Origin: Pleomorphomonas oryzae DSM 16300
Lineage (GTDB): Bacteria; Pseudomonadota; Alphaproteobacteria; Rhizobiales; Pleomorphomonadaceae
NCBI RefSeq assembly: GCF_000422965.1
Contig: NZ_AUHB01000004.1
Coordinates: 62,001 to 126,000 of the forward strand
Length of the DNA: 64,000 bases
Reading direction: 5' to 3'
Shown: positions 42,780-52,926 of the stretch, piece after piece
How positions within the stretch are numbered: position 1 is the stretch's first letter
How the letters are laid out: each line of letters starts with the position of its first letter
The notes under the pieces: model-generated
The model's input: the letters and a program-made list of their open reading frames with translations, nothing else
What the model was told of the DNA's origin: nothing
Databases searched by the model: none
Program-made: the position numbers and the translations under genes

Positions 42780-44102
42780 TCAGCCCTTGAGATAGGTGTC
42801 GCGCACCGCCGACACCGCCTGCTCGTGCGAGGAGAAGCCCTCGTAGCGGGCGAGCACGCGGGCGGTACGGGCGAGCTCTGGATAGGCCGACGCCGTGACG
42901 TAGCCGACCGACGACCGCTTGACGAAATCGTAGACCGACAGCGGACCCCAGGTGCGCGCCCAGCGGCTGGTCGGCAGTACGGCATTGGGGCCGAGGCCGA
43001 AGTTGGCGATGGACACCGGCGTATAGGGTCCCATCAGGATCTCCGCCGCCTCCGTGATCTTGCCGAGATGGGCATAAGGGTCGGTTGACAGGATCTCCAG
43101 ATGCTCCGGCGCATAGTCGTTGACGAAGGCATAGCTCTCCTCGACCGACGAGGTCAGGATGATGCCGCCGAAGGCGCCGCCCAGCACCTTCTTGGAGAAC
43201 TCGACGCGCTGCGCCGTCATGCGCGCCCAATGGTCCGGCAGCGCCGCCAACGCCTCCTCGGCAACGCGGCGCGAATGCGTGACGATATAGGCCGAGCTAT
43301 CCGGCCCATGTTCCGCCTCGATCAGCACGTCGAGGGCGGCGAGACCGCCATGCACCGTATCGTCGGCGAAGATGATCGCTTCCGACGGGCCGGCCGGCAA
43401 ACCGGCATCGATGACACCGGACAACAGGCGCTTGGCCGCCACCACCCACGGACTGCCGGGGCCGACGATCTTCAGCGCCGGCTTCACCGTCTCGGTGCCG
43501 AAGGCAACGGCGGCAACCGCCTGCGCGCCACCGACCTTGTAGACCGTCTCGACGCCGGCAAGACGGGCAGCGACCAGCGTCGCCGCGTCAACCGAACCAT
43601 CGGGCGTCGGTGGCGTGACGATGGCAAGCTCCGGCACGCCGGCCACGACGGCCGGCACCGCTGTCATCATGGTCACCGACGGGAAGGCGCCCTTGCCTCT
43701 GGGGATGTAGAGCGCCACCGACTTGATCGGCGTCACCCGATCTCCAGCGAAGGCACCGGGCCGGATCTCCTTCAGCCACATGGCCTCCGGCTTCTGCTCC
43801 TCATGGAAGCGGCGGATGTTCTCGATGCCGTAGCGGATCGCCTCCACCACCTCCGGTTCGACCGCCTTGAAGGCGGCGTCGAACTCGGCCTCGGTGGCCT
43901 TGAGAGCGCCGGGCTTCACCTCCGACTTGTCGAGATCACGGGCGAAGCGATAGAGCGCCACGTCGCCTTCGCTCTTCACCGCCTCGATGATTGGACCGAC
44001 CTTGTCGAGGAAGAAGGTGAGATCGGTTTCCGAGCGCTTGAGCAGGGCGGCGCGGGCCGCCGCGTCGAGCTTGGCGTAGTCGTGGAAGGAAACGTCGGTC
44101 AT
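42780..44102 (-). CDS. HisD-family dehydrogenase, non-canonical paralogue (possibly sulfopropanediol 3-dehydrogenase-like)
   Basis: The 440-residue protein is a histidinol-dehydrogenase homologue with the catalytic APEHLEI and the nucleotide site (VGGAQAVAAVAFGTETV). Zinc-ligand positions of true HisD are altered: the Gln of the QAEH motif is Glu (IEAEHGPDSS), and the Asp in the GDYASG segment is Asn (IANFGLGPNAVLPT, also losing a following His). The late His is kept (EGFSSHEQAV). HisD paralogues in uptake-linked operons include HpsN, which oxidises 2,3-dihydroxypropane-1-sulfonate; the nearby SDR and Zn-ADH resemble the hps set. Family is sure, substrate is inference. Confidence 0.8.
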   Translation of the reverse strand: MTDVSFHDYAKLDAAARAALLKRSETDLTFFLDKVGPIIEAVKSEGDVALYRFARDLDKSEVKPGALKATEAEFDAAFKAVEPEVVEAIRYGIENIRRFHEEQKPEAMWLKEIRPGAFAGDRVTPIKSVALYIPRGKGAFPSVTMMTAVPAVVAGVPELAIVTPPTPDGSVDAATLVAARLAGVETVYKVGGAQAVAAVAFGTETVKPALKIVGPGSPWVVAAKRLLSGVIDAGLPAGPSEAIIFADDTVHGGLAALDVLIEAEHGPDSSAYIVTHSRRVAEEALAALPDHWARMTAQRVEFSKKVLGGAFGGIILTSSVEESYAFVNDYAPEHLEILSTDPYAHLGKITEAAEILMGPYTPVSIANFGLGPNAVLPTSRWARTWGPLSVYDFVKRSSVGYVTASAYPELARTARVLARYEGFSSHEQAVSAVRDTYLKG

Positions 44103-44137
44103 GGTGCAGTCCTCGAACGGCGGGGCGTTTCACGCCC

Positions 44138-44938
44138 TCATTTCGATTTCAGAAAAATATCCAGCCCGACCAGCCAGTCGAGCAGCGCGATGGCGATGGC
44201 GGCGACGGCAATGAACACCACGGAAATGGCGGCGAGGTCGGGCGTGATGATCGAGCGAATGGAATTGTAGATCTGCACCGGCAGCGTGACGATGCGCGCG
44301 TCGACCAGGAGCAGCGACACCAGGAACTCGTTGAGCGCCAGGATGAACATAAGCAGCGCGCCGGTGATGATGCCGGGCGTCACGGCCGGAATGGTCACGG
44401 CCAAGAAGGTGGAGAGCGGCGGCGCGCCACAGTTGGCAGCCGCGAGCTCAAGATCCGGATCAAGGCTGGCAGCGCTCGCCGTCACCGCCCAGATCATGAA
44501 CGGCAGATTGATCACCGCGCAGGCGACGCCCACTGGCCAGAGCTGGCCGAGCAGGCCCCATTTGCCGAAGATCAGCATCAGGCCAATGCCGGAGCCAATC
44601 AACGGAATGGTGAAGGGCAGCAGCAGGTAGACCTGCACGCCGGCGGCAAAGCGCACCCGATATTTGGCGAGCGCAATACCGGCCAAGGTTCCCGTGGGTA
44701 TGGAGATCGCCGTGCAGATGGTGGCGACGATCACCGAGCGCAGGAAGGCGTCACGAAGATCGGTGGCACCGGCAATCGCCGCGTACCACTTGAGCGACAG
44801 GCCCTCGGGCGGGAAGGTGATCATGTTGCCGGCCGTGAACGAGGCGCCCAGCACCACCAGCGTCGGCGCCGACAGCATGACCAGCGCAACGACGACGAAG
44901 GTCCAGAGGGTCACGGCCTTGGAGCGATCGCCCTTCAT
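44138..44938 (-). CDS. ABC importer permease (PotC-like)
   Basis: This 266-residue permease of the spermidine/putrescine-type family has about six transmembrane segments. It has the coupling EAA-like segment ELAAANCGAPPLSTFLAVTI, close to the standard loop of PotC proteins. It overlaps the other permease by 4 bases. It forms one importer with the next three upstream genes. Confidence 0.88.
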   Translation of the reverse strand: MKGDRSKAVTLWTFVVVALVMLSAPTLVVLGASFTAGNMITFPPEGLSLKWYAAIAGATDLRDAFLRSVIVATICTAISIPTGTLAGIALAKYRVRFAAGVQVYLLLPFTIPLIGSGIGLMLIFGKWGLLGQLWPVGVACAVINLPFMIWAVTASAASLDPDLELAAANCGAPPLSTFLAVTIPAVTPGIITGALLMFILALNEFLVSLLLVDARIVTLPVQIYNSIRSIITPDLAAISVVFIAVAAIAIALLDWLVGLDIFLKSK

Positions 44939-45876
44939 TTCGACCTCCCAATGGCTAGCGTACCGGCCCCGAATAGCGCGAACACCACGCCGACCATGAT
45001 CGAGCCGACGGCCACCAGGAGCAACGCCAGCGTCGCCCCCATGCCCTGATCGGAGGTGCGGAAGAATTGGTCGTAGATGGCGTTGGCGATAAAGTCCTGC
45101 GAGCCACCGCCGAGGATGGCGGGAATGGCAAAGTCGGTGAGCGATAGCGTCATGACAACGAGGCCAGCGCCGATGAAGCCGGGCTTGGCGAGCGGCAGCA
45201 CTACGTGGATGAACGTCCTGACCCAGTTGGCGCCGAGCGAACCGGCAGCCGATTCCATCTCTTCGGGAATAGCGGTGAGCGCCGGCGCCAGCATCAGCAC
45301 GGCAAACGGCAGCATGTATTGAACAAGGCCGAACAACACCGCCGGATAGTTATAGAGGAGACGGATTGGTGACACGCCGACGAGACCAAGCGCCTCGTTG
45401 ACCATGCCTTGCGAGCCCAGAATGATCAGCCAGCCATAGGCGCGTACCACCTGGCCGATGAAGAACGGCAGGAACAGCGCGATCAGCAGGAACTTGCGCA
45501 ACACCGTCGAGCGCGTCCGCACCATGACGTAGGAATAGGGGAAGGCGAAGATCAGCGTAACAGCGGTGACGATCAGCGATCCGATCAGGCTGCGGCTCGC
45601 CACCGTGAAGAACAGTTTCTCGGTGAAGGCGCGATGATAGTTGGTCAGCGAATAATCGTCGGACGGCAGGAAGGTCGCCGTATCCAGCGTGCGAAACGAG
45701 CCGTCGGCCATGTCCCACAGGCCAAGAACCAGCAGCCCTACCAGCACGACGGCCGGCAACAGCATCAGCCACGGCACGGCCGCCGAGAAGCTACGCGGCC
45801 AGACGGCGGCGGCGATCGCTTCCAGGGCGTCCATCAGGCGCCAAGACAGGGGGTAGGAGGTGCGGCTCGGGCGCAT
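44935..45876 (-). CDS. ABC importer permease (PotB-like)
   Basis: This 313-residue permease of the same family as PotB has about six transmembrane helices and EMESAAGSLGANWVRTFIHV, the conserved EAA loop. The start could be 45876 or the later in-frame ATG at 45834 (no strong ribosome site for either). It pairs with the 44138 permease. Confidence 0.85.
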   Translation of the reverse strand: MRPSRTSYPLSWRLMDALEAIAAAVWPRSFSAAVPWLMLLPAVVLVGLLVLGLWDMADGSFRTLDTATFLPSDDYSLTNYHRAFTEKLFFTVASRSLIGSLIVTAVTLIFAFPYSYVMVRTRSTVLRKFLLIALFLPFFIGQVVRAYGWLIILGSQGMVNEALGLVGVSPIRLLYNYPAVLFGLVQYMLPFAVLMLAPALTAIPEEMESAAGSLGANWVRTFIHVVLPLAKPGFIGAGLVVMTLSLTDFAIPAILGGGSQDFIANAIYDQFFRTSDQGMGATLALLLVAVGSIMVGVVFALFGAGTLAIGRSK

Positions 45877-45951
45877 TCTTCGGTCGGATCACTTCTTGAA
45901 AGCGGCCCGCCGCTCCAACGCGGCGGACCTTGTGTGCATGGAGGGCGGCCA

Positions 45952-47064
45952 TCAGCCCTGCATGATTTCCTTGAACTTGCCGAACCACTCGCTCTCGTGC
46001 TCGACCTGCACCTTGGACGAGACGCGCAGCAGCTTCTTGTAGTCCTCGTCCTTGGTCGGATAGGACGCGTCCCCGACGAGATCGGCCGGCGGCTTCAGGC
46101 CTGGCACCACGCCCGGCAGACCGAGGCCGTCGAGCCACACCTGCTGCGCGTCGAGTGTCAGCGCGAAGTTGACATATTGCTTGGCCCAGTAGAGCTCGTT
46201 CTCCGGCAGATATTTCGGTACCCAGAGACCGTCGGTCTCGTAGGTCGCGCCCTCGTCCGGCACCGTCCAGGCGATGGCGATGCCGTTCTTCTTCGCTTCG
46301 CGGGCGTTGGAGGAAATGGTGCAGGCGACGTCGATCTCGCCCTTCTGGAACCATGTCGTGAAATCGGGGTCCTCGCCCATCAGCGGTTCGTTGGCCTTGA
46401 GCTTGGTGAAGAAATCCCAGGCCGGCTGCATGTTGGCCGGAATATCCTCGAGCTTGCCGCCGCCGGCAACCTCGGCCGGGAAATGCAGGCCGATACCGTC
46501 GTTATAGACGGCAACGCGGCCCTTGAACTTCGGATCGAGCAGCACATTCCACGACTTCGGCGCTCCCTCCGGGAAAGCCTCGGGGCGATAGGCCAGCACG
46601 TAGACGTAACCGTAGGTGTTGACGATCGGATAGCCGTCGACGCCGACCGGCTTGGCCGCATCGCTCACCGTCTTGAGGTTGGGCAGGTCGGAGAGATCCT
46701 CGGTCACGCCACGCAGGGCCGACTTGGTGGCGTTGGTCGTGGTGTCCCAGTTGACGTGGATCGGCGGCACGCGCTTCTGCGCGGCGGCAGCCCACAGCTT
46801 CGGCTGGATCTCGTTGTCCTCGGTGAGGTCATGACGGACGGCGATGCCGGTCAGCTTGGTGAAGGGATCGGAGACCCCCGCCTTCAGGCTGTCGACCCAG
46901 GAGCCGCCCCAGGCGCGAACGATGATTTCCTTGGGCTTCTCAGGCTCGGCGGCAAAGGCGCGGCCGAACGGCATGCCCACGAGACCGGCGGCACCGGCAA
47001 GGCCGACGCCCTGCAGGAAACGGCGACGGCCGAGAAGGAAGGAAGGCTTGATCGATCCAGTCAT
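45952..47064 (-). CDS. ABC importer substrate-binding protein (PotD/Fbp-like), Tat-type signal
   Basis: The 370-residue product begins with a twin-arginine-type signal (GRRRFLQGVGLAGAAGLVG, cleavage near AFA-AEP). The mature protein has the extracellular solute-binding type 1 fold (IIVRAWGGSWVDSLKAG, VNTYGYVYVLAYRPEAFPEG). ATG at 47064 follows AGAGGAG; the frame is open to 47127. It is the binding protein of the adjacent PotABC-like importer; the ligand is not determined. Confidence 0.85.
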   Translation of the reverse strand: MTGSIKPSFLLGRRRFLQGVGLAGAAGLVGMPFGRAFAAEPEKPKEIIVRAWGGSWVDSLKAGVSDPFTKLTGIAVRHDLTEDNEIQPKLWAAAAQKRVPPIHVNWDTTTNATKSALRGVTEDLSDLPNLKTVSDAAKPVGVDGYPIVNTYGYVYVLAYRPEAFPEGAPKSWNVLLDPKFKGRVAVYNDGIGLHFPAEVAGGGKLEDIPANMQPAWDFFTKLKANEPLMGEDPDFTTWFQKGEIDVACTISSNAREAKKNGIAIAWTVPDEGATYETDGLWVPKYLPENELYWAKQYVNFALTLDAQQVWLDGLGLPGVVPGLKPPADLVGDASYPTKDEDYKKLLRVSSKVQVEHESEWFGKFKEIMQG

Positions 47065-47104
47065 TGTCGTTCTCCTCTGGCTCTGTTTCTTGGCACTGGT
47101 CCGC

Positions 47105-48217
47105 TCAATCCCCGAAGACCAGTACATCCTTCACGTTCCAACCCAGCGCGACACTCGATCCGATATCGTGCTGGTTGTGGGTTACGGGATCATGATCGAA
47201 CACGCGGAGCGGCGTCTCGCCCAGATCCTTGACGGACACCTCGTAGACGACTCGCTCGCCTTCGAAGATGGCGTCGGTCACCGTTCCATCGAAGATGGTG
47301 TCGACGTCGCCAAGCGCCTCGCGGCCGCTGCCGATCCGGATCTGCTCGGCCCTCAGCGCGCCCCGCGCCGCCGCTCCCGCCGCCGGACGGAAGCCGTTGC
47401 CGACCCGGCCGGCAAAGCCGGGGCGATCGAAAACGATCTTTTCGCCATCGATGCTCGCCACAGCGCCCTCGATGAAGTTGGTGACGCCGATGAAATTGGC
47501 GACGAAGGCGTTCTTCGGCTGGCGATAGGTCGCCTCTGGCCGCGCCTTCTGCTGGATGCGGCCGTGGTCCATGACGATAATCTCGTCGGACACCACCAGG
47601 GCCTCGCGCTGGTCGTGCGTCACGTTGATGGTGGTGACGTCGAGTTCGCGCTGGATGCGGCGGAACTCGAGCTGCATCTCCTCGCGCAGCTTACGATCGA
47701 GGGCGGCAAGCGGCTCATCGAGCAGCAACAGGTCCGGTTCGAACACCAGGGCGCGGGCAATGGCAACACGCTGCTGCTGGCCGCCGGACAGTTCATGGAT
47801 TCGACGGTCGCCCAGCTTGCCGAGCTTGACGAGGTCGAGATAGCGCTGCACCCGATCGGGAATGCTGCGCGCATCGAAGCGGCGCATCTTCAGAGGAAAG
47901 GCAACGTTCTCGGCCGCCGTCATGTGCGGAAACAAGGCGAGCTTCTGAAACACCATGCCGATCGACCGCTTGTGCGGCGGTACGCTGCCGACGGCAAGGC
48001 CATTGATGAACACCTCGCCCGAAGTCGGCCGACCGAAACCGGCAATCATCCGGAGCAGCGTCGTCTTGCCCGAGCCCGACGGCCCGAGGATAGTAAGGAA
48101 GCGCCCCTTTTCCAGGTCGAACGTGGCGTCGCGCACCGCGTGCACGCCATCGAACACCATGTTGACGCCACGGACCGACACCGCAAACGGTGCATCGGCT
48201 GCCATCGTTTCCGTCAT
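47105..48217 (-). CDS. ABC importer ATPase (PotA-like)
   Basis: This 370-residue ATPase has Walker A (GPSGSGKTTLLRMIAG), signature LSGGQQQRVAIARAL, Walker B (PDLLLLDEPLAALD), and the C-terminal TOBE-like regulatory domain of the PotA/MalK group (about 280-370). It is the first of the four importer genes. It lies 117 bases downstream of the SDR gene. Confidence 0.92.
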   Translation of the reverse strand: MTETMAADAPFAVSVRGVNMVFDGVHAVRDATFDLEKGRFLTILGPSGSGKTTLLRMIAGFGRPTSGEVFINGLAVGSVPPHKRSIGMVFQKLALFPHMTAAENVAFPLKMRRFDARSIPDRVQRYLDLVKLGKLGDRRIHELSGGQQQRVAIARALVFEPDLLLLDEPLAALDRKLREEMQLEFRRIQRELDVTTINVTHDQREALVVSDEIIVMDHGRIQQKARPEATYRQPKNAFVANFIGVTNFIEGAVASIDGEKIVFDRPGFAGRVGNGFRPAAGAAARGALRAEQIRIGSGREALGDVDTIFDGTVTDAIFEGERVVYEVSVKDLGETPLRVFDHDPVTHNQHDIGSSVALGWNVKDVLVFGD

Positions 48218-48334
48218 CCCCTTACTCTCTGATCCTCAAAGCTCCGCGCGCTTCCCTCCCCAGGAAACGCCGCAGTACCATATACATCTCTAGACAGGTC
48301 GTCATCCGCTTTTCGCGTTGTTTTTATGCACGCC

Positions 48335-49108
48335 TCAAATTGAGGCAAGATAGCCGCCATCCACTGGGATGCACTGGCCTGTTATGTAGGCAGAGGCATC
48401 CGAAGCCAGGAAAATGACCGCGCCAGCCAGGTCACCGAGTGCCCCGAAACGACCGAGCGGTATTTTGGCCAGCATCGAAGCCTGCCAGGCGTCATCGCGG
48501 TAAAAGACGTCAGTCATCGCCGTACGAAAGTAGCCCGGCGCTACGGCGTTGACCCGGATCCCAAGGCTTGCCCATTCGGTGGCGAGCGCCGTGGTCATGC
48601 CGAGAATGCCGGATTTCGACGCGCCATAGGGCACGGCAGTGGGAACGCCGACATAGCTCGTCAGAGAGGCAAGGTTGATGATCGAGCCGCCTCGCCCGGC
48701 GGCCTGCATCTGCCGCGCCACCGCCTGCGCCACGAAGAAGGCGCCCTTGAGGTTCGTGTCCACCACCCGGTCCCACACCGCCTCTTCGATGTCGAGCGAA
48801 GGGGTTACTTCCTCATAGCCGGCGTTGTTGACCAGGATGTCGAGCCCACCCAAAGCAACCACTGCCTGCTGAACGGTCGAGCGACTGGTCGCGACGTCGC
48901 GCACGTCCTGGGCCAGCGGCACCGCGCGTCGTCCCAGCGCCTCGACGGCAGCAACCGTTTCTTCGAGCGATGCGGCATCGCGGGCAGTGACGGCAACGTC
49001 CGCCCCCGCGCCAGCCAGCGCGGCCGCCAGGGCCTGACCAATGCCTCGGCTCGCCCCAGTCACCAGCGCCTTGCGACCTTCGAGAGTGAAGAGAGCGAGC
49101 GGCGACAT
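48335..49108 (-). CDS. Short-chain dehydrogenase/reductase (SDR)
   Basis: The 257-residue protein has the nucleotide motif VTGASRGIGQALAAAL, the NNAG motif (LVNNAGYEE), the catalytic Ser in NLASLTSYVG and the YGASK motif (PYGASKSGILG). The C-terminus ends ITGQCIPVDGGYLASI, typical of classical SDRs. ATG 49108 follows a GGAG; the frame is open to 49180. It heads the operon of importer, HisD-like and Zn-ADH genes and probably oxidises or epimerises the imported alcohol. Confidence 0.88.
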   Translation of the reverse strand: MSPLALFTLEGRKALVTGASRGIGQALAAALAGAGADVAVTARDAASLEETVAAVEALGRRAVPLAQDVRDVATSRSTVQQAVVALGGLDILVNNAGYEEVTPSLDIEEAVWDRVVDTNLKGAFFVAQAVARQMQAAGRGGSIINLASLTSYVGVPTAVPYGASKSGILGMTTALATEWASLGIRVNAVAPGYFRTAMTDVFYRDDAWQASMLAKIPLGRFGALGDLAGAVIFLASDASAYITGQCIPVDGGYLASI

Positions 49109-49242
49109 GGGAAAACTCCAGGCAGAATGGAACGCGCCAACCCTCTTCCCCAGAGCAGTCGGCGGCCGGCAATGCATCATTTCCAGACAGCGATGTCCAG
49201 TGACGTAATGCCGATTTTCGATGGGTCATTCGGATTTTGTTG

Positions 49243-49285
49243 AGCTGTCTTGCGCAAGTCGCTCATCGTCCGCAAGCTGTCTTGC
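49243..49285. repeat. Direct repeat AGCTGTCTTGC and palindrome upstream of hutI
   Basis: AGCTGTCTTGC occurs at 49243-49253 and again at 49275-49285, 32 bases apart (about three helical turns). CTTGCGCAAG at 49249-49258 is a 10-bp palindrome overlapping the first copy. It lies between the divergent SDR operon and hut genes, so it could be regulatory. Confidence 0.45.
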
Positions 49286-49313
49286 CTGCGAATAGCTTGC
49301 ATCGCAGTCGAGG

Positions 49314-49325
49314 TTGTCTATACAT
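49314..49325 (+). promoter_or_regulatory. Candidate HutC-type operator upstream of hutI
   Basis: TTGTCTATACAT resembles the TGTATATACA-type sites of HutC, the GntR-family repressor of histidine utilisation. It directly precedes an in-frame ATG (49326), which suggests that the real hutI start is the later ATG at 49356. hutC itself is not in the window. Confidence 0.4.
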
Positions 49326-49355
49326 ATGAACCCAACATCCAAGTCAGGTATCGCG

Positions 49356-50558
49356 ATGGCTTCCCGCCTGTTCCGCAACGCTCGCCTCGTCACGATGGCC
49401 GACCCCACCTGCATCATGCCGGTGGAGCGCGCGGCAATCCTCGCCATGGACGGCCGCATCGCCTATGTCGGGCCGGAAGCGGACATGCCGGCGAACGCCT
49501 CCAGCGTCGAGATCATCGATCTTGAAGGGCGACTGGTGACGCCGGGTCTCATCGACTGTCACACCCATCTGGTGCACGGCGGTGACCGTGCCCACGAGTT
49601 CGAGCTGCGCCTTGCCGGCGCCAGCTATGAGGAAATCGCCCGCGCCGGCGGCGGCATCGTATCCACGGTTGCCGCCACCCGCGCAGCCGGTGAAGATGGT
49701 CTCATGGCCAGCGCCCTCCCCCGGCTCGATCACCTGATCGCCGAGGGCGTCACCACCGTCGAGGTGAAGTCCGGCTATGGCCTGGACCTCGACAGCGAGC
49801 GCAACCAGCTACGAGCCGCTCGCCGTCTTTCCAGCGAGCGAAAGGTCACGGTGAGCACCAGTTTCCTCGGTGCCCACGCCTTGCCCTCGGAATTCAAGAG
49901 CAGCCGCGCCGGCTATCTGGCGCTTGTCCGCGACAAGATGCTGCCAGCCATCGCCGCCGAAGGGCTTGCCGACTGCGTCGATGCCTTCTGCGAGGCGATC
50001 GCCTTCGCGCCCGACGAGGTGGACGACCTGTTCACCGCCGCCCGGCGTCTCGGTCTCAAGGTGCGGCTCCATGCCGACCAACTGTCCAACCTCGGCGGCG
50101 CGGCGCTTGCCGCGCGCCATGGTGCGCTCTCAGCCGATCATCTCGAACACACCGACGAGGCCGGCGCTGCAGCCATGGCTGCCGCCGGCACCGTCGCCGT
50201 GTTGCTGCCTGGTGCCTTCTACTTCATCCGCGAAACCAAGCTGCCGCCGGTCGATCTGTTTCGCAAGCATGGCACCCGCATCGCCATCGCCACCGACTGC
50301 AATCCCGGCACGTCGCCGCTGACCTCACCGCTGCTCGTCATGAACATGGCAGCGACCCTGTTCCGCATGACGGTGGCCGAATGCCTGGCCGGCATGACCA
50401 TCCACGCCGCCGCCGCCCTCGGTCTCGCCGAGGAGACGGGATCGATCGTGACAGGCAAATGGTGCGACCTCGCGGTCTGGGACGTCGAACGACCCGCCGA
50501 ACTGGTCTACCGCATGGGCTTCAATCCGCTCGCCGCCCGCTATTGGAGAGGTGAATGA
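49356..50558 (+). CDS. hutI: Imidazolonepropionase
   Basis: HutI hydrolyses imidazolonepropionate to N-formimino-glutamate in histidine breakdown. The 400-residue product has the amidohydrolase metal motif [12 protein letters not shown], Glu and His in [10 protein letters not shown] and RLHADQLSN, and the final Asp in [15 protein letters not shown]. Length fits (about 400). ATG 49356 gives the usual length; 49326 is an alternative but overlaps an operator-like site. It overlaps hutH by 4 bases. Confidence 0.93.
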   Translation: MASRLFRNARLVTMADPTCIMPVERAAILAMDGRIAYVGPEADMPANASSVEIIDLEGRLVTPGLIDCHTHLVHGGDRAHEFELRLAGASYEEIARAGGGIVSTVAATRAAGEDGLMASALPRLDHLIAEGVTTVEVKSGYGLDLDSERNQLRAARRLSSERKVTVSTSFLGAHALPSEFKSSRAGYLALVRDKMLPAIAAEGLADCVDAFCEAIAFAPDEVDDLFTAARRLGLKVRLHADQLSNLGGAALAARHGALSADHLEHTDEAGAAAMAAAGTVAVLLPGAFYFIRETKLPPVDLFRKHGTRIAIATDCNPGTSPLTSPLLVMNMAATLFRMTVAECLAGMTIHAAAALGLAEETGSIVTGKWCDLAVWDVERPAELVYRMGFNPLAARYWRGE

Positions 50559-52105
50559 AAGACACTCCGATCCTTCACCGCCTCGTCCCCGGCGAGGTGC
50601 CGTTGTCGGTCTGGCGCGCCATTTATTTCGGCGATGGCGCGACCATTGACCCGTCCGCGCGTGGCCCGGTCGACAAGGCCGCCGCCACCATCGAAGCGAT
50701 CATCGGCAAGGGCGATCCGGTCTACGGCGTCAACACAGGCTTCGGCAAGCTCGCCTCGGTCCGCATCGACACCGCCGATCTCGAAACGCTCCAGCGCAAT
50801 ATTGTCCTGTCGCATGCCGCAGGCGTCGGCGAGCCGCTGGCAATCGCCGTCGTCCGGCTGATCATGGCGCTGAAACTGGCAAGTCTCGCCCAAGGCGCCT
50901 CGGGCGTGCGCTGGGAAACGCTCGAGCAGCTTGGCGCCTGTCTCGAACGCGGCCTGATCCCGGTCATACCGGGCCAAGGCTCGGTCGGCGCCTCCGGCGA
51001 CCTGGCGCCGCTTGCCCACATGACCGCAGCATTGATGGGCGTCGGCCAAATGTTCGTCGAAGGGCGCCCGGTCGATGCAGCCGCGGCGCTAGAAGCCAAT
51101 GGCCTTGCGCCGCTCGTTCTCGGCCCCAAGGAAGGGCTGGCCCTTCTCAACGGAACGCAGGTATCGACGGCGCTGGCGTTGGCCGGCCTGTTCGAGACCG
51201 AGCGCGTGTTCCAGGCGGCTCTGGTCACCGGCGCACTGTCGGTCGACGCGGCCAAGGGCTCGGACGGCCCGTTCGATCCGCGCATTCATACCCTGCGTCG
51301 ACACAAGGGCCAGATCGACGTCGCCGCCAGCCTGCGCGGGCTGCTGTCGGGCTCAATCATTCGGGCGTCGCATCTCGACGACCACGGCCGCGTCCAGGAT
51401 CCCTACTGCCTGCGCTGCCAGCCGCAGGTGATGGGCGCCTGCCTCGACCTGCTACGTCAGGCGGCAGCGACGCTGAATGACGAGGCCAACGGCGTTTCCG
51501 ACAATCCGCTGGTGTTCACCGACACCGGCGAGGTGATCTCCGGCGGCAACTTCCACGCCGAACCGGTCGCCTTCGCTGCCGACATCATTGCGCTGGCCAT
51601 CTGCGAGATCGGCTCGATCGCCGAGCGACGCGTTGCCATGCTGGTCGACCCAGCGCTCTCCGGCCTGCCGGCCTTCCTGACACCGAAGCCCGGCCTCAAC
51701 TCCGGCTTCATGATCCCGCAGGTGACTGCGGCGGCCCTGGTCTCGGAAAACAAGCAGATGGCCCACCCGGCCTCGGTCGATTCCATCCCGACGTCGGCCA
51801 ACCAGGAAGATCACGTCTCCATGGCCACCCATGGCGCCCGCCGCCTTGCCGCCATGGCAAGGAACGCCGCCAACGTCATTGGCATCGAATATCTCGCCGC
51901 TGCGCAGGGCATTGGCTTCCACGCGCCACTGAAGACGTCGACGCCTCTGACCGCCGCCATCGAGTTGTTGCGCGCTGACGTGCCGCCACTCACCGACGAC
52001 CGACATTTTGCCCCGGACATCGAGGCAGCCACCCGCCTCGTCACCTCCGGCCGGCTTGCAGCCGCTCTCGGAAGCGATCTTCTGCCGACCCTGGTGCAAG
52101 AATGA
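50555..52105 (+). CDS. hutH: Histidine ammonia-lyase
   Basis: HutH deaminates histidine to urocanate using a self-formed MIO group. The 516-residue product has the Ala-Ser-Gly MIO triad in [15 protein letters not shown], the early Tyr in [12 protein letters not shown], and [11 protein letters not shown] near the C-terminus. Length matches the family (about 510). It overlaps hutI and hutG by ATGA, so the three are translated as a unit. Confidence 0.96.
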   Translation: MKDTPILHRLVPGEVPLSVWRAIYFGDGATIDPSARGPVDKAAATIEAIIGKGDPVYGVNTGFGKLASVRIDTADLETLQRNIVLSHAAGVGEPLAIAVVRLIMALKLASLAQGASGVRWETLEQLGACLERGLIPVIPGQGSVGASGDLAPLAHMTAALMGVGQMFVEGRPVDAAAALEANGLAPLVLGPKEGLALLNGTQVSTALALAGLFETERVFQAALVTGALSVDAAKGSDGPFDPRIHTLRRHKGQIDVAASLRGLLSGSIIRASHLDDHGRVQDPYCLRCQPQVMGACLDLLRQAAATLNDEANGVSDNPLVFTDTGEVISGGNFHAEPVAFAADIIALAICEIGSIAERRVAMLVDPALSGLPAFLTPKPGLNSGFMIPQVTAAALVSENKQMAHPASVDSIPTSANQEDHVSMATHGARRLAAMARNAANVIGIEYLAAAQGIGFHAPLKTSTPLTAAIELLRADVPPLTDDRHFAPDIEAATRLVTSGRLAAALGSDLLPTLVQE

Positions 52106-52923
52106 GCGACGCTCCGGATCTGGTTATCCGGCGCGGTCAAGCGCCGCTCGTCCTTTCCCTGCCGCATGTCGGCACGGCGATCCCCGAGGACATCGAAACG
52201 CGGCTCGTATCGCCTTGGCTGGCCCGCAAGGACGCCGACTGGTGGATCGACAAGCTCTATGATTTCGCCGCGGAGCTGGACGCCACCATTGTCCGCGCCC
52301 ACTGGTCGCGCACGGTAATCGACCTCAATCGCGACCCGACCGGCGTCTCGCTCTATCCTGGCCAAGCCACGACGGGCCTTTGCCCAGTCGAAACCTTCGA
52401 CGGCGAACCGCTCTATCGGCCAGACGAGGAACCCGACGCCCAGGAGATCGAGGCGCGCAAGGTTGCCTTCTATCAGCCCTATCATGCAGCCTTGTCCAAG
52501 GAAATTAGCCGGATACGCAACAAGCATGAGCGCGTCGTTGTCTACGACTGCCACTCCATCCGTTCCGCCATTCCCAGGTTGTTTGCCGGCAAACTACCGG
52601 TATTCAATCTGGGCACGAACAGCGGCGCGTCCGCCGATCCGGAGCTTGTGCAGCACGTTGCCGACATCCTCGCCACCTCGGGCCGCAGCCACGTGGTCGA
52701 CGGACGCTTCAAGGGCGGCTACATCACCCGCCACTACGGCCAGCCGGAAAAGGGCGTTCACGCCCTGCAGATGGAGATCGCCTGTCGAGGCTATATTCCG
52801 GAAGCCTTGGGCCCGGTCAGTGAAGCCGGTTGGCCGATCGCCTATAACACTGCATTCGCGGCACCGACGCGGGTGACGCTGCTCTCCGTGCTGACCGCCT
52901 GCCTGGTCTTCGCCAACGGCTAA
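52102..52923 (+). CDS. hutG: N-formylglutamate deformylase
   Basis: HutG converts N-formylglutamate to glutamate and formate, which points to the five-step histidine route through HutF. The 273-residue product has [34 protein letters not shown] (metal-binding His) and [17 protein letters not shown], all family marks. hutU and hutF are not in the window, so the pathway is completed elsewhere. The gene ends facing the transglutaminase gene with 3 bases between stops. Confidence 0.9.
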   Translation: MSDAPDLVIRRGQAPLVLSLPHVGTAIPEDIETRLVSPWLARKDADWWIDKLYDFAAELDATIVRAHWSRTVIDLNRDPTGVSLYPGQATTGLCPVETFDGEPLYRPDEEPDAQEIEARKVAFYQPYHAALSKEISRIRNKHERVVVYDCHSIRSAIPRLFAGKLPVFNLGTNSGASADPELVQHVADILATSGRSHVVDGRFKGGYITRHYGQPEKGVHALQMEIACRGYIPEALGPVSEAGWPIAYNTAFAAPTRVTLLSVLTACLVFANG

Positions 52924-52926
52924 GCG

